From positions 124,001-188,000 of the forward strand of contig NZ_JACHFJ010000002.1 in the NCBI RefSeq assembly GCF_014201825.1: a DNA stretch of 64,000 nt, given 5' to 3'. Shown here piece after piece: positions 7,729-16,508 of this stretch. Source of the stretch: Acidocella aromatica. Its GTDB lineage: Bacteria > Pseudomonadota > Alphaproteobacteria > Acetobacterales > Acetobacteraceae. The notes beneath the pieces were generated by a model that saw only the letters and a list, made by a program, of their open reading frames with translations, was not told the DNA's origin and ran no database searches. A program made the translations under genes and the position numbers. The first letter of the stretch is position 1. Every line of letters begins with the position of its first letter.

Positions 7729-8687
7729 GCGGTGAGCACCATGCGCCCCAGCGCGCCGACGGCCAGGGCATAGAAATCGGATGGGTTATAGCGGCGGATC
7801 ACGGAGAAATTGGCATAGACCAGAAAGGCCTGACCGCCAGGACCATCGGGCAGCAGCAGCGCCGCAGGGGTATCGGGCGGCAATGGCACGGCGCCCGGCA
7901 GGCGCTGAATCCCGCGTCCCTGCCAATAGCCGAGCGTGCGCACCAGCTTCCGCCCCGTTCCATTTGGCCCAATGCTGCGGGGGGCAAACACAGCCTCGCT
8001 GGAGGGTAGCCCGGTCTGCCACCCGGCCTTGGCCAGGTAATTCGCCATGGAGGCCAGGCTGTCGGCATCCGAGTGCCAGATATCCGGCGCTCTAGCCCCT
8101 GAAAACGACACGGCGGTGGAGAGATACACGTTGGGCATGAATTGCGGCTGGCCCATGGCCCCGGCATAGGAGCCCATCAGCCGTCCCGCAGGCGCGTCGC
8201 CCATGGCGATGATGCGCATCGCGTCGATGACCTGCCCGCCAAAGAACTTGCTTTGCCGCTCCCAGGCCAGCGTTGTCAGCGCGTCGATGACGTGGAAGTT
8301 ACCCTGCGACACACCATACCCGGTCTCGATACCCCAGATGCCGATCAGCGGCTCGGCGGAAACACCGAACCGGCTGGTCATCGCCGCCAGCAGGTTGTGC
8401 GCGCCCGCCGCCTTGGCTTGGCCGTTATCGATGCGCGTCTGGCTCAGCACGCGCGAGGAGTAATCCGCCCAGGTCATGGTGAATTCCGCCTGATGCTGGT
8501 CGCGCTTCAGCACGTCCTGGTTGGGCTTCAGCCCGGCAGTGGTGCTGTGCACGATGCCCGCCGGAATCCCGGCCGCCAGGGCGCGGGTACGCAGCTTGGC
8601 GAGAAAGGCGGAAAAGCTCTCCGCTTGCGCCGCACCCGCGGCACAAAGGGACATAGACATGCCGGCGAGAAATGCGCGTCTTTCCAT
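7725..8687 (-). CDS. Lytic murein transglycosylase, MltB family
   Basis: 320 aa exported murein hydrolase. The N-terminus MERRAFLAGMSMSLCAAG is a signal peptide with a twin-arginine-like RRAFL, ending near AQA. The MltB core reads IGIWGIETGYGV with the catalytic glutamate, then AGAMGQPQFMPNVYLSTAVS, both hallmark motifs (SLT_2 domain). The frame stays open about 166 codons upstream to 9185, but that part is antisense to the next gene and has no homology; ATG 8687 starts a proper signal peptide. It heads the minus-strand operon ending at the MBL gene, and its promoter must lie in the 93 bases before 8781. Confidence 0.9.
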   Translation of the reverse strand: MERRAFLAGMSMSLCAAGAAQAESFSAFLAKLRTRALAAGIPAGIVHSTTAGLKPNQDVLKRDQHQAEFTMTWADYSSRVLSQTRIDNGQAKAAGAHNLLAAMTSRFGVSAEPLIGIWGIETGYGVSQGNFHVIDALTTLAWERQSKFFGGQVIDAMRIIAMGDAPAGRLMGSYAGAMGQPQFMPNVYLSTAVSFSGARAPDIWHSDADSLASMANYLAKAGWQTGLPSSEAVFAPRSIGPNGTGRKLVRTLGYWQGRGIQRLPGAVPLPPDTPAALLLPDGPGGQAFLVYANFSVIRRYNPSDFYALAVGALGRMVLTA

Positions 8688-8780
8688 GGCCGGACTTTGC
8701 CACGCAGCACTGCCGCGCCGCAACAGCGTGGGCCGCGTTATCTGCTGGCGGTGCCGATACGCGCCCTCTATGTAAGGCGC

Positions 8781-9233
8781 ATGACATTCTGGCGTGAAAA
8801 GAAGCTCAGCGAGATGAGCAAGGAGGAGTGGGAGTCGCTTTGCGATGGCTGCGGGCGCTGCTGCCTGCATAAGCTGCGCGACGACGACACCGGCGAGCTT
8901 GAATTCACCAACGTGGCCTGCAGGCTGCTGGACGTGAAAACAGCCCTCTGCAAGGACTATGCGAACCGTCGCCGCAAGGTGCCGGATTGCGTGCAGCTTA
9001 CCCCCGAGGCATTGGCTAAAATAGACTGGCTGCCGCCAAGCTGCGCCTACAGGCTGCTGCAGGAGGGCAAGAACCTGCCGCCCTGGCATCCGCTGCGCTC
9101 GGGACGGGCGGAAAGCGTGTTCGAGGCCGGGGCCTCGGTGGCTGGGCGCTGCATCTCGGAGCGCGACGCAGGGGAGCTGGAGCATTACCTCACCGACTGG
9201 CCGGGCAAAATGCCCCGGCGGCGCAGGGCATGA
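8781..9233 (+). CDS. YcgN family cysteine-cluster protein (UPF0260)
   Basis: 150 aa protein of the YcgN/YkgJ zinc or iron-chelating family. MTFWREKKLSEMSKEEWESL precedes CDGCGRCC (C21, C24, C27, C28), and further conserved cysteines occur in CRLLD, LCKDY, PDCVQL, PSCAY and RCIS. Function is not established; the cysteine set suggests metal binding. The frame extends far upstream, but that region is antisense to mltB. ATG 8781 gives the expected family start and length of about 150. It overlaps the next gene by four bases. Confidence 0.9.
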   Translation: MTFWREKKLSEMSKEEWESLCDGCGRCCLHKLRDDDTGELEFTNVACRLLDVKTALCKDYANRRRKVPDCVQLTPEALAKIDWLPPSCAYRLLQEGKNLPPWHPLRSGRAESVFEAGASVAGRCISERDAGELEHYLTDWPGKMPRRRRA

Positions 9234-9937
9234 GCGCAGAGGATCTGCCGCCCGAGCTGGTGCCGGTAAACGGCGCGCTGACTACCGTAGCCTTCCGCCG
9301 CTCGGTGCGGGCCAAGCGGATTTCCCTGCGCATAGACACTTCTTCTGGCGGGCTGCTCATCACCCTTCCGATGCGCGCCTCGCGCCGCGCAGGTCTGGCC
9401 CTGTTGCAAGCGCATGAGGGCTGGGCCGCGGAGAAACTGGCCGCCCTGCCCCAAGCGTTACGCTTTACCCAGGGGGCGGCGGTGCCGGTACATGGGGTGC
9501 CGCATGTCATCGGCCATGTGCCAGGTGCTCGTGGCGGTGCCTGGATCGAGCCGGGGCGGATTCTGGTGACCGGCGAGCCGGATTTTCTGGCCCGCCGGGT
9601 GACGGATTGTCTCAAGCGCCTCGCGCGCCAGCATCTCACCGCCATGACGGCGCAGAAAGCCCAGGCGGCGGCACTGAAGCCGAAGACTGTACGCATTAAG
9701 GACACGCGCACCCGCTGGGGCTCCTGCGCGCCAGATGGCACGCTCGCCTTCTGTTGGCGGCTGATCTGCGCGCCGGACTATGTGCAGGACTACGTGGTGG
9801 CGCATGAGCTGGCGCATCTGCGCCATATGAATCACGGCCAACATTTCTGGGCGCTGACCGAAACCCTCACCCCGCACCGGGATGCAGCCTCCGAATGGCT
9901 CACCCGCAACGGGATGGAGCTGCTGCGTATCGGCTAG
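9230..9937 (+). CDS. YgjP-like (DUF45) zinc metallopeptidase
   Basis: 235 aa M48-superfamily predicted metalloprotease. The zinc-binding HExxH motif is VVAHELAHLRHMNHG, followed by QHFW. The preceding RWGSCAPDG and LAFCWRLICAP are diagnostic for the YgjP/DUF45 family. There is no signal peptide, so it is cytoplasmic. Its substrate is unknown. It starts by ATGA-type overlap with the YcgN-like gene, and both probably form a two-gene operon divergent from mltB. Confidence 0.9.
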   Translation: MSAEDLPPELVPVNGALTTVAFRRSVRAKRISLRIDTSSGGLLITLPMRASRRAGLALLQAHEGWAAEKLAALPQALRFTQGAAVPVHGVPHVIGHVPGARGGAWIEPGRILVTGEPDFLARRVTDCLKRLARQHLTAMTAQKAQAAALKPKTVRIKDTRTRWGSCAPDGTLAFCWRLICAPDYVQDYVVAHELAHLRHMNHGQHFWALTETLTPHRDAASEWLTRNGMELLRIG

Positions 9938-9987
9938 GCAATAAGCAGCAGCGAGAGCGTGGCGGAGGGCATGTGGCTTGTGGGCTC

Positions 9988-10015
9988 GGCCTTTTCCGAA
10001 AAGCCATGTCTTTTT
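9988..10015 (+). terminator. Possible weak terminator after the YgjP-like gene
   Basis: GGCCTTTTC and GAAAAGCC form a short hairpin with one bulged base, and five T residues follow at 10011-10015. The stem is short and the T-run is separated by five bases, so this is a weak candidate. Confidence 0.35.
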
Positions 10016-10148
10016 GGCTATAAAAGTTAATCATTATAGAATTAGTGTTGTTTATGTGGCATGCTCTGTTGCAAGGGAGTGACAGGGAGTGTTATAGCCA
10101 ATTTCCCTATTAACCTTACAGGAAATAGGTTGAACTTGGGTTCGATGA

Positions 10149-11543
10149 ATGCGTAAACTAATTTTAACCACGGGAGCCTTCCTGGGCGTATTGTTTGCCG
10201 TCCCTGGCAACGCCCATGCCCAGCCGGTCAAGCCCGTTCCCGCGGGGACGATTTCCTTGCATCTAAACGGTTATTTCCAGTTCGGCCTCGACGATGTCGG
10301 CTCTACTTTTAATAATTACGGAGGCATGAAGCTAAGCCCGGTGAGCACCAACGGCTCGCTGCGCATTTATCCGGGGTTTGACGCCACGACCATCGGCGGC
10401 ATCAGCTACGGTGTGTATACCGATTTGCGCGACGCCTTTTATAGCGGCGACAAGGGTTCGACCGCCAACTCCGCCTCCACCAGCAATGGCACCATATATG
10501 TCCGCCGTGTCTATGGGTATATCGGCACCCCGAATTACGGTTATGTCCGCTTCGGCCAGACCGACGGCGCTTTCTCCCTGCTGCAGACCGGCGTGATCGA
10601 GGCCTTCGGTGATGGAACCCAGTATGCCAGCACGGACAGCACCTCCGCCATGGTGGTGCCGGGCAACGCGCTGCCGGGCCAGTTCATCTATGCCGACCAG
10701 GGAGCGCTCTACACCACCAACAAGGTGGTGCTGATCTCGCCCGCGGTGCGGGAGCCTTATCTCGGGGGCAAGTTCTCGGGCATCTTCTCCTATGAGCCGA
10801 ACAGCAATGGCCTGAAGGAGGGATATGGCAGTTATTGCACCATGGCGGGCCCCACCTGCGCTGGGGTGACCTCGGCCAGCACGTTCACCTCCACCCTGGC
10901 AACCGAACGCAACAATACGTTCGATTTCATGGGCCAGTACGCGTTCAAGCTGGGCAATTTCGATAGCAAGATCTCCGCCGGCATGATCGACGGCACCCCC
11001 GTCCGCTACACCGGGGCGCTGGTGACCAGTAGCACCACTTCCGGCGTCGTCACCTATACGGGCAATTACGGCTACCGGCTCAAAGAGTTGCAGGTTTACC
11101 AGGTCGGCGTGCAGACCATCTATCATGGCCTGTTCACGGATACCGACGCCGTAACCCTGGGGGCGAACATCAAGTGGGGCCAGACGCTGGATGCCTACGC
11201 GCCCGCGCCCGATGGCGCGCGTGATGCCCTGGCCTACAGCGTCAGCGGCAATTACGTGATCGGGCCTTATGTGCTCGGCGCCAGCTTCTTCGATAGCCAG
11301 ACCGCCGGCAATTACGTGCCTTACGTGGTCAACGCCAAGACCGGCGCCGTCACGCACAGCACCGAGGCAGGCACCCTGTCCGAATACGGCCTGGCCGTTG
11401 GCGGAAACTACGTCATTGGCAAGGATCTGAGCCTGTACCTGCAATATCTGTACGCCCACCGCCACCAGCCGGGTAACGGCAACCTGCAGAACGGCAACGC
11501 CCAGATGCAGATGGTCAGCCTCGGCGGCACCTTTAAGTGGTGA
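10149..11543 (+). CDS. Outer membrane porin
   Basis: 464 aa with a signal peptide (MRKLILTTGAFLGVLFAVPG) and cleavage expected after AHA at residue 24. The mature chain shows alternating beta-strand patterns, starting with SLHLNGYFQFGLDD and ending with MQMVSLGGTFKW, a terminal aromatic residue as in outer-membrane barrels. GYIGTPNYGYVRFGQTDGAF is typical of alphaproteobacterial general porins. It would form a trimeric 16-strand diffusion channel. It is a single transcription unit, with a 211-base leader containing alternative hairpins and a terminator directly after it. Substrate selectivity cannot be read from sequence. Confidence 0.88.
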   Translation: MRKLILTTGAFLGVLFAVPGNAHAQPVKPVPAGTISLHLNGYFQFGLDDVGSTFNNYGGMKLSPVSTNGSLRIYPGFDATTIGGISYGVYTDLRDAFYSGDKGSTANSASTSNGTIYVRRVYGYIGTPNYGYVRFGQTDGAFSLLQTGVIEAFGDGTQYASTDSTSAMVVPGNALPGQFIYADQGALYTTNKVVLISPAVREPYLGGKFSGIFSYEPNSNGLKEGYGSYCTMAGPTCAGVTSASTFTSTLATERNNTFDFMGQYAFKLGNFDSKISAGMIDGTPVRYTGALVTSSTTSGVVTYTGNYGYRLKELQVYQVGVQTIYHGLFTDTDAVTLGANIKWGQTLDAYAPAPDGARDALAYSVSGNYVIGPYVLGASFFDSQTAGNYVPYVVNAKTGAVTHSTEAGTLSEYGLAVGGNYVIGKDLSLYLQYLYAHRHQPGNGNLQNGNAQMQMVSLGGTFKW

Positions 11544-11568
11544 AGCCCTGACAAATTGGTTGCGACGG

Positions 11569-11595
11569 AAGGGGACGGAAAACCGTTCCCTTTTT
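11569..11595 (+). terminator. Rho-independent terminator of the porin gene
   Basis: AAGGGGACGG, four A, then CCGTTCCC and a T5 run: a GC-rich stem with one G-T pair followed by T residues, 25 bases after the porin stop. It also separates the porin from the convergent msrA. Confidence 0.85.
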
Positions 11596-11600
11596 GCTGT

Positions 11601-12125
11601 TCAGGCTTTTAGCCTGTCGCGGAACGCCTTGCGCAGCTTGGCGATCTTGGGCGCGATCACCGCTTGGCAGTACCCTGACCACGGATTACGCACGAAGTAA
11701 TCCTCATGCTCCTTCTCCGCGGGGTAGAACACGTCCAGGGGCGCGATCTCGGTGACGATCTTCCCCCAAACAGGCGAGAACTTCTCCACAGCCGCCTCTG
11801 CCGCCGCCTTCTGCTCCGGCGAGGCGTAGTAGATGGCCGAGCGGTATTGCGTGCCGACATCGTTGCCCTGGCGGTTGAGCGTCGTCGGGTCATGGATGGT
11901 GAAGAACACATCCAGCAGATCGGCATAGGAAATCACCGCCGGATCGTAGGTGATCTTTACCACCTCGGCGTGGCCGGTCGTTCCGGTGCAAACCTGCTTG
12001 TAGCCTGGGTTCGGCACATGCCCGCCAGCATAGCCGGATTCCACCTTCTCCACCCCGGCCAGTTCGTCGTAAGCAGCTTCCAGGCACCAGAAGCACCCAC
12101 CGGCCAGAACCGCGCTCTCAGCCAT
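11601..12125 (-). CDS. msrA: Peptide-methionine (S)-S-oxide reductase
   Basis: 174 aa MsrA, which repairs oxidised methionine in proteins. The catalytic motif GGCFWCLEA has the nucleophilic cysteine at residue 11. HAEVVKITYDP, RQGNDVGTQYRSAIYY and HEDYFVRNPWSGYC are the other family signatures, the last with a candidate resolving cysteine near the C-terminus. ATG 12125 is chosen over a TTG one codon upstream. It overlaps the stop of the EVE-domain gene by eight bases and is probably translated from the same mRNA. Confidence 0.96.
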   Translation of the reverse strand: MAESAVLAGGCFWCLEAAYDELAGVEKVESGYAGGHVPNPGYKQVCTGTTGHAEVVKITYDPAVISYADLLDVFFTIHDPTTLNRQGNDVGTQYRSAIYYASPEQKAAAEAAVEKFSPVWGKIVTEIAPLDVFYPAEKEHEDYFVRNPWSGYCQAVIAPKIAKLRKAFRDRLKA

Positions 12126-12534
12126 CAACCCCTCCCATCTCGCAAAGCATTTTCCAGTGTTCCGCGCTCACCGGCCCCACTGAAAGGCGCGAATATTTCA
12201 GCAGCGCCAGCTCCGCGAATCTGGGGTCGGCCTTGATGGCCGCAAGGGTGACGGGTTTTTTCAGCGGCTTCACCGCCTTCATGTCCACGCACACCCAGGG
12301 GCCGCTCTCGGCGCTGGGGTCGGGGTAGGCCTCGCGCACCACCTCCACGATACCGACAATCTCCTTGCCGATATTGGAGTGGTAGAAGAAGGCTCTATCC
12401 CCCGGCCGCATCGCGGCCAGATGCTTCTTCGCCAGATGGTTGCGCACGCCCGTCCAGGGCTCGACGCCGTTCTTCACCTGTTCATCCCAGGAGAAGGCAT
12501 CGGGTTCGGATTTCACCAGCCAGTAATTCACCAT
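12118..12534 (-). CDS. EVE domain protein
   Basis: 138 aa consisting of one EVE domain, a PUA-like fold that binds modified bases in RNA or DNA. The N-terminal NYWLVKSEPDAFSWDEQ and the core WTGVRNHLAKKHLAAMRPGD, then FFYHSNIGKEIVGIVEV, are diagnostic. ATG 12534 gives the conserved MVNYWLVKSEPD start; the frame is open six codons upstream. Its coupling to msrA recurs in some proteobacteria, but no functional link is established. It is divergent from ccmC, with 64 bases between. Confidence 0.93.
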   Translation of the reverse strand: MVNYWLVKSEPDAFSWDEQVKNGVEPWTGVRNHLAKKHLAAMRPGDRAFFYHSNIGKEIVGIVEVVREAYPDPSAESGPWVCVDMKAVKPLKKPVTLAAIKADPRFAELALLKYSRLSVGPVSAEHWKMLCEMGGVDG

Positions 12535-12598
12535 GCTGCAACTGTATCGCAATTGAGCGCCGCTTCAAATTTCCCCCGGCTTCACCTAAAAACAAGAT

Positions 12599-13372
12599 AT
12601 GAACGAAAACGTCCAAACAATCGGCCTGCCAGCCAAAACCGGCGGATGGCTGCATTATCTCGCCAATCCTGGGCGTTTTTTGCGCACCATTCGGCCCATC
12701 CTGCCCTGGGCGGGGTCTGCTTCGTTCATTCTCACCGTGGTTGGCATCGTCTGGGGCTATCAATTTGCCCCGGCGGATTGGGAGCAGGGCGATGCCGCGC
12801 GCATCATGTATGTCCACGTCCCCGCCGCCTGGGTAGCGATGGCGGGGTACGCCGCGCTGGCTTTATGCTCGCTGTTTTCCATCGTCTGGCGGCATCCCCT
12901 GGCCGATATCGCGGCCGAGGAGATCGGCCCGGTGGGCGCGGGCTTCACCTTTGTCTGCTTGGTTTCGGGCGCGCTCTGGGGCAAGCCGATGTGGGGCGCC
13001 TATTGGGTATGGGATGCCCGGCTGACCTCCGTGCTGATCCTGTTCTTCCTATATCTCGGCCATATCGCGCTCATCCGCGCGTTCGACAACAAAGCCCACG
13101 GCTACCGCGCCGCCGCCATTCTGGCGCTGGCCGGGGCGGTTAACCTGCCGATCATCGTGTACTCGGTGCAGTGGTGGAATACGCTGCACCAAGGCAACAC
13201 CATCTCCATCTCGGGCGGGGCGAAAATCTACGTGACCATGCTCTACCCGCTGCTCATCTGCACGCTGGGCTTTTATCTCGGTTTTCTTACCATGGTCTGC
13301 GCGCGCATCGCCGCCGCCATCTGCGAGCGTAAGACGGCCTCGCTGCTCTTGGCCGCAGTGGAGCGCGGATGA
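12599..13372 (+). CDS. ccmC: Haem exporter protein CcmC
   Basis: 257 aa inner-membrane protein with six predicted helices. It belongs to the haem-handling family and loads haem onto CcmE in system I cytochrome c maturation. The tryptophan-rich WWD-type motif reads WGKPMWGAYWVWDARLTS (about residues 122-139). Conserved histidines flank it in VHVPAAW and WNTLHQGN. No ccmA or ccmB precedes it: the upstream neighbour is the divergent EVE gene, so the ABC-transporter partners must be elsewhere. Its stop overlaps ccmD. Confidence 0.96.
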   Translation: MNENVQTIGLPAKTGGWLHYLANPGRFLRTIRPILPWAGSASFILTVVGIVWGYQFAPADWEQGDAARIMYVHVPAAWVAMAGYAALALCSLFSIVWRHPLADIAAEEIGPVGAGFTFVCLVSGALWGKPMWGAYWVWDARLTSVLILFFLYLGHIALIRAFDNKAHGYRAAAILALAGAVNLPIIVYSVQWWNTLHQGNTISISGGAKIYVTMLYPLLICTLGFYLGFLTMVCARIAAAICERKTASLLLAAVERG

Positions 13373-13500
13373 TGAACAACTGGCCCTTCATCAACGGCGC
13401 TTACGGCGTCACCGTGATCTTCCTCATCGCCGCCGCCGGGCTGACACTTGCCCGTTACCGGCGCGCCATGGCTAGGCTCAAGCAGGCGGAAGAGCTGTAA
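13369..13500 (+). CDS. ccmD: Haem exporter protein CcmD
   Basis: 43 aa small membrane protein, too short for routine gene lists. One transmembrane helix (YGVTVIFLIAAAGLTLA) is followed by a basic, helical cytoplasmic tail (RYRRAMARLKQAEEL), the standard CcmD layout. It stabilises the CcmABCD complex and release of haem-loaded CcmE. ATG 13369 overlaps the ccmC stop (ATGA); a second ATG follows directly and could also be used. ccmE begins one base after its stop. Confidence 0.93.
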   Translation: MMNNWPFINGAYGVTVIFLIAAAGLTLARYRRAMARLKQAEEL

Positions 13501-13501
13501 C

Positions 13502-14005
13502 ATGCGCACGCCCAAGAAGCGCCGGCTGTATCTCGTCATCGCCTGCGGCCTGTGCCTGAGCGCCGCCGTGGGGCTGACCCTGGCGGCTTTCTCCTCCACC
13601 CTTACCTTCTTCCTCTCCCCGCGCGAGGTTGTTTCCAAGCACCCCGCCGAGGGGCTGAGTTTCCGCCTTGGCGGCGTCGTTCAGGTTGGCACGGTGCAGA
13701 CCACGCTGTCGGGCGAGACGCCCACCACGCATTTCGCCGTGACGGATGGCCGTGCCGCCGTGCCGGTGATGTTCACCGGCGTGTTGCCGGATCTGTTCCG
13801 CGAGGGCCAGGGCGTGGTCGCCATCGGCTCCATGGGGACCGATGGCGTGTTCCATGCCGACGAGGTGCTGGCCAAGCACGGTTCGGCCTATATGCCCAAG
13901 GATGTCGAGCAATCCCTGAAAGAAGCCGGGAAGTGGGACCCTAAATTCGGCCCGCCGCCCGATGCCTCAAGCTGGAACACCATGCCGGAGAAGACAGGCT
14001 CATGA
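13502..14005 (+). CDS. ccmE: Cytochrome c maturation haem chaperone CcmE
   Basis: 167 aa periplasmic haem chaperone anchored by one N-terminal helix (about 9-30). The OB-fold core includes RLGGVVQVGTV and FTGVLPDLFREGQGVV. The haem-binding site reads VLAKHGSAYMPKD, with H126 as the covalent haem ligand and Y130 as the axial ligand, matching the His-x3-Tyr pattern of the family. ATG 13502 is one base after the ccmD stop; upstream extension only covers ccmD. Confidence 0.96.
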   Translation: MRTPKKRRLYLVIACGLCLSAAVGLTLAAFSSTLTFFLSPREVVSKHPAEGLSFRLGGVVQVGTVQTTLSGETPTTHFAVTDGRAAVPVMFTGVLPDLFREGQGVVAIGSMGTDGVFHADEVLAKHGSAYMPKDVEQSLKEAGKWDPKFGPPPDASSWNTMPEKTGS

Positions 14006-15951
14006 TCCCCGAACTCGGTCATTTCGTCCTGGCCTGTGCGGTGGCGCTGGCCTGCGCGCAGGGTGTCGTCGGCCTGTTTGGGCCATCCTTGCGCGATCCT
14101 CGCGCCCTTGCTGCCGCCCCGGTGCTGGCGTTGAGCCATTTCGCCGCCGCCGTGCTGGCCATGCTGGCGTTGATCTGGGCGGGCGTGGTTTCCGATTTCA
14201 CGGTGGAGAATATTGCCGATTTCTCCTCATCCGCCGTGCCGCTGCTCTACCGCATCACCGGCGTCTGGGGGAATCACGACGGCTCCATCCTGCTTTGGTG
14301 CGTCATTCTTTCGCTCTGCGGCGCCACCGTGGCGCTATTCGGCGGCAATTTGCCCGCGTCCTTGCGCTCGCGCGTGCTGGGCGTGCTGGGGCTGGTCTCG
14401 GCCGGATTCCTACTTTTCACCATCGCCGTTTCCGACCCTTTCACCCGGCTCTGGCCCCCGCCCACCGATGGCGCGGGCATCAACCCTATCCTGCAGGATC
14501 CTGGCCTCGCCTTCCATCCGCCGGTTCTCTACACCGGCTATGTCGGCTTCTCGGTCGCCTTCGCCTTCGCCATCGCGGCACTCATCGAGGGCCGGATCGA
14601 CGCCGCCTGGGGACGCTGGGTGCGCCCCTGGGCGCTGCTGTCCTGGTGCTTCCTCACCGGCGGCATCGCGCTGGGGAGCTGGTGGTCGTACTACACGCTG
14701 GGCTGGGGTGGATACTGGTTTTGGGACCCGGTGGAGAACGCTGCCCTGCTGCCCTGGCTCACCGGCACGGCACTGTTGCATTGCGCCATCGTGGTGGAAA
14801 AGCGCGAGAGCCTAAAGGCATGGACCGTGCTGCTCGCCATCGCCACCTTCTCGCTCAGTCTCTCCGGCACCTTCCTGGTGCGCTCCGGCATCCTCAACTC
14901 CGTGCATAGCTTCGCCGCGGCACCTGACCAGGGCTTGTTCATCCTCGTGCTATTGGGGCTGACCATTGGCGGCTCGCTGCTGCTCTTTGCCATCCGTGCC
15001 CCGGTGCTGGCGGCAGCGGGCATCTACGCGCCCATCTCGCGTGAGAGCGCGCTGGTGCTGAACAATATCTTCCTCTGCGCCATCGCCGCCGTGGTGTTCA
15101 CCGGCACGCTGTACCCGCCCTTCGCCAACCTGCTATTTGGCATCCAGCTTTCCGTCGGCGCGCCGTTTTATAACCAGACGGTGCTGCCCTTAACGGCCCC
15201 CATCATCCTAGCCATGGGCTGCGGCCCGCTGCTGGCCTGGAAGCGCGCCGACCTGCTGCCCGCACTGCAACGCCTTTGGCTGGCGGGGGGCGCGGCGCTG
15301 CTGGTGTTCCTCGCACTTTCAGCCACGCGCCATGTCATCGCTGGGCTTGGCCTCGCGGGCGGAGCCTGGGTGGTGCTTGCCGCACTTATTGACCTTGCCG
15401 ACCGCCTGCGCCTGTTTCGCGTGCCTTTGGGCAATTCGCTGGCCCGTCTCGGCACCTTGCCGCGCGCGGCGCTGGGGGCGGCGCTGGGGCATATCGGCTT
15501 CGGTGTCTCGGTACTTGGCATTGCGGGCATGACGCTGGCCTCCCAGACCGTAGTGGTGTTGCAACCCGGCCAGTCCACTCAGCTCGGCGGCTATACCTGG
15601 ACGTTGCAGGACATCCACGACGCCCCCGGCCCCAACTACACCCAGCGCGTGGCGGACATCACCGTCAACGGCCTGACCCTGCATCCTTCCCGCCGCTTTT
15701 TCGCCGCGCAGCACGTCACCACCAACGACGCCGCCATCCACACCAACGGCTTTCAGGACATCTACGCCGTCTTCGCCGACGAACCCGCCAGCGGCGGCGC
15801 GGAGTTGAGGCTGAACAACCACCCGCTGGCGCCGGAGATCTGGTTCGGTGGGTTGATCATGGCTTTGGGCGGGTTCGTCTCCCTCTCCGACCGCCGGTTG
15901 CGGGTGGGCGCGCCCTCGCGCAAGCGCAAGCCGGAAGGCGCGGTGGCCTGA
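14002..15951 (+). CDS. ccmF: Cytochrome c haem lyase subunit CcmF
   Basis: 649 aa polytopic membrane protein that attaches haem from CcmE to apocytochrome c together with CcmH. The WWD haem-binding signature is WGGYWFWDPVENAALLPWL near residues 235-253, and the preceding WGNHDGSILLW and FHPPVLYTGYVG are conserved loops with histidine ligands. Length fits the family (about 640-660). The start overlaps the ccmE stop (ATGA), and the stop overlaps the ccmG start by one base. Confidence 0.97.
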   Translation: MIPELGHFVLACAVALACAQGVVGLFGPSLRDPRALAAAPVLALSHFAAAVLAMLALIWAGVVSDFTVENIADFSSSAVPLLYRITGVWGNHDGSILLWCVILSLCGATVALFGGNLPASLRSRVLGVLGLVSAGFLLFTIAVSDPFTRLWPPPTDGAGINPILQDPGLAFHPPVLYTGYVGFSVAFAFAIAALIEGRIDAAWGRWVRPWALLSWCFLTGGIALGSWWSYYTLGWGGYWFWDPVENAALLPWLTGTALLHCAIVVEKRESLKAWTVLLAIATFSLSLSGTFLVRSGILNSVHSFAAAPDQGLFILVLLGLTIGGSLLLFAIRAPVLAAAGIYAPISRESALVLNNIFLCAIAAVVFTGTLYPPFANLLFGIQLSVGAPFYNQTVLPLTAPIILAMGCGPLLAWKRADLLPALQRLWLAGGAALLVFLALSATRHVIAGLGLAGGAWVVLAALIDLADRLRLFRVPLGNSLARLGTLPRAALGAALGHIGFGVSVLGIAGMTLASQTVVVLQPGQSTQLGGYTWTLQDIHDAPGPNYTQRVADITVNGLTLHPSRRFFAAQHVTTNDAAIHTNGFQDIYAVFADEPASGGAELRLNNHPLAPEIWFGGLIMALGGFVSLSDRRLRVGAPSRKRKPEGAVA

Positions 15952-16508
15952 TGTCTCCCTGGCGCCGCCGTTTACTGTTCGGCATTCCGCTCGCTTTGGC
16001 CGCAGCCGGGGGGGAGGCGTTCTACGTCATCCTGCGCCGCATGCAGTCCAACGATTACGACCCGCATGCCTTGCCCTCGCAGCTCATCGGCAAGCGTCCA
16101 CCTGCGTTTTCACTCTCCGGTGCAGGGGGCATGCAGGGTTTCGCGAACACAGACCTCGCCGCCCCGCCCAAGCCGATGCTGGTGAACTGGTTCGCCTCCT
16201 GGTGCGTGCCCTGCCGGGAGGAAGCGCCGATGCTGGCCAAGCTCGCCGCCTCGGGGTTGACCATCTGGGGCATCGCCTATGAGGACGATGCCCAGGCCCT
16301 GGCGCAATTCCTTACGCAGAACGGCAACCCGTATCAGCGCCTCGCCGCCGACGCCGACGGCACCACCGCCATCAACTGGGGCGTTTACGGCGTGCCGGAG
16401 ACTTATTTCATCGACAAAGCCGGCATCGTGCGCTGGCGCTACGCCGGTGCGCTGACCGACGAAGTGGTGGCCACCCAGCTCAATCCGCTGCTGGCGAAGT
16501 ATTCATGA
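15951..16508 (+). CDS. ccmG: Thioredoxin-like CcmG (DsbE family)
   Basis: 185 aa membrane-anchored periplasmic thiol oxidoreductase with an N-terminal anchor (about 6-27). The thioredoxin motif NWFASWCVPCREEAPML has C85 and C88. YGVPETYFIDKAGIVRWRYAG carries the cis-proline and the C-terminal strands. It keeps the CXXCH cysteines of apocytochrome c reduced for haem attachment. It sits in the usual position between ccmF and ccmH, with one-base overlap upstream and four bases downstream. Confidence 0.95.
   Translation: MSPWRRRLLFGIPLALAAAGGEAFYVILRRMQSNDYDPHALPSQLIGKRPPAFSLSGAGGMQGFANTDLAAPPKPMLVNWFASWCVPCREEAPMLAKLAASGLTIWGIAYEDDAQALAQFLTQNGNPYQRLAADADGTTAINWGVYGVPETYFIDKAGIVRWRYAGALTDEVVATQLNPLLAKYS

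Noticed and set aside
8142-8780. A long N-terminal extension of the YcgN-like protein
   Set aside because: The upstream frame is antisense to mltB. The family start MTFWREKKLS is at 8781.
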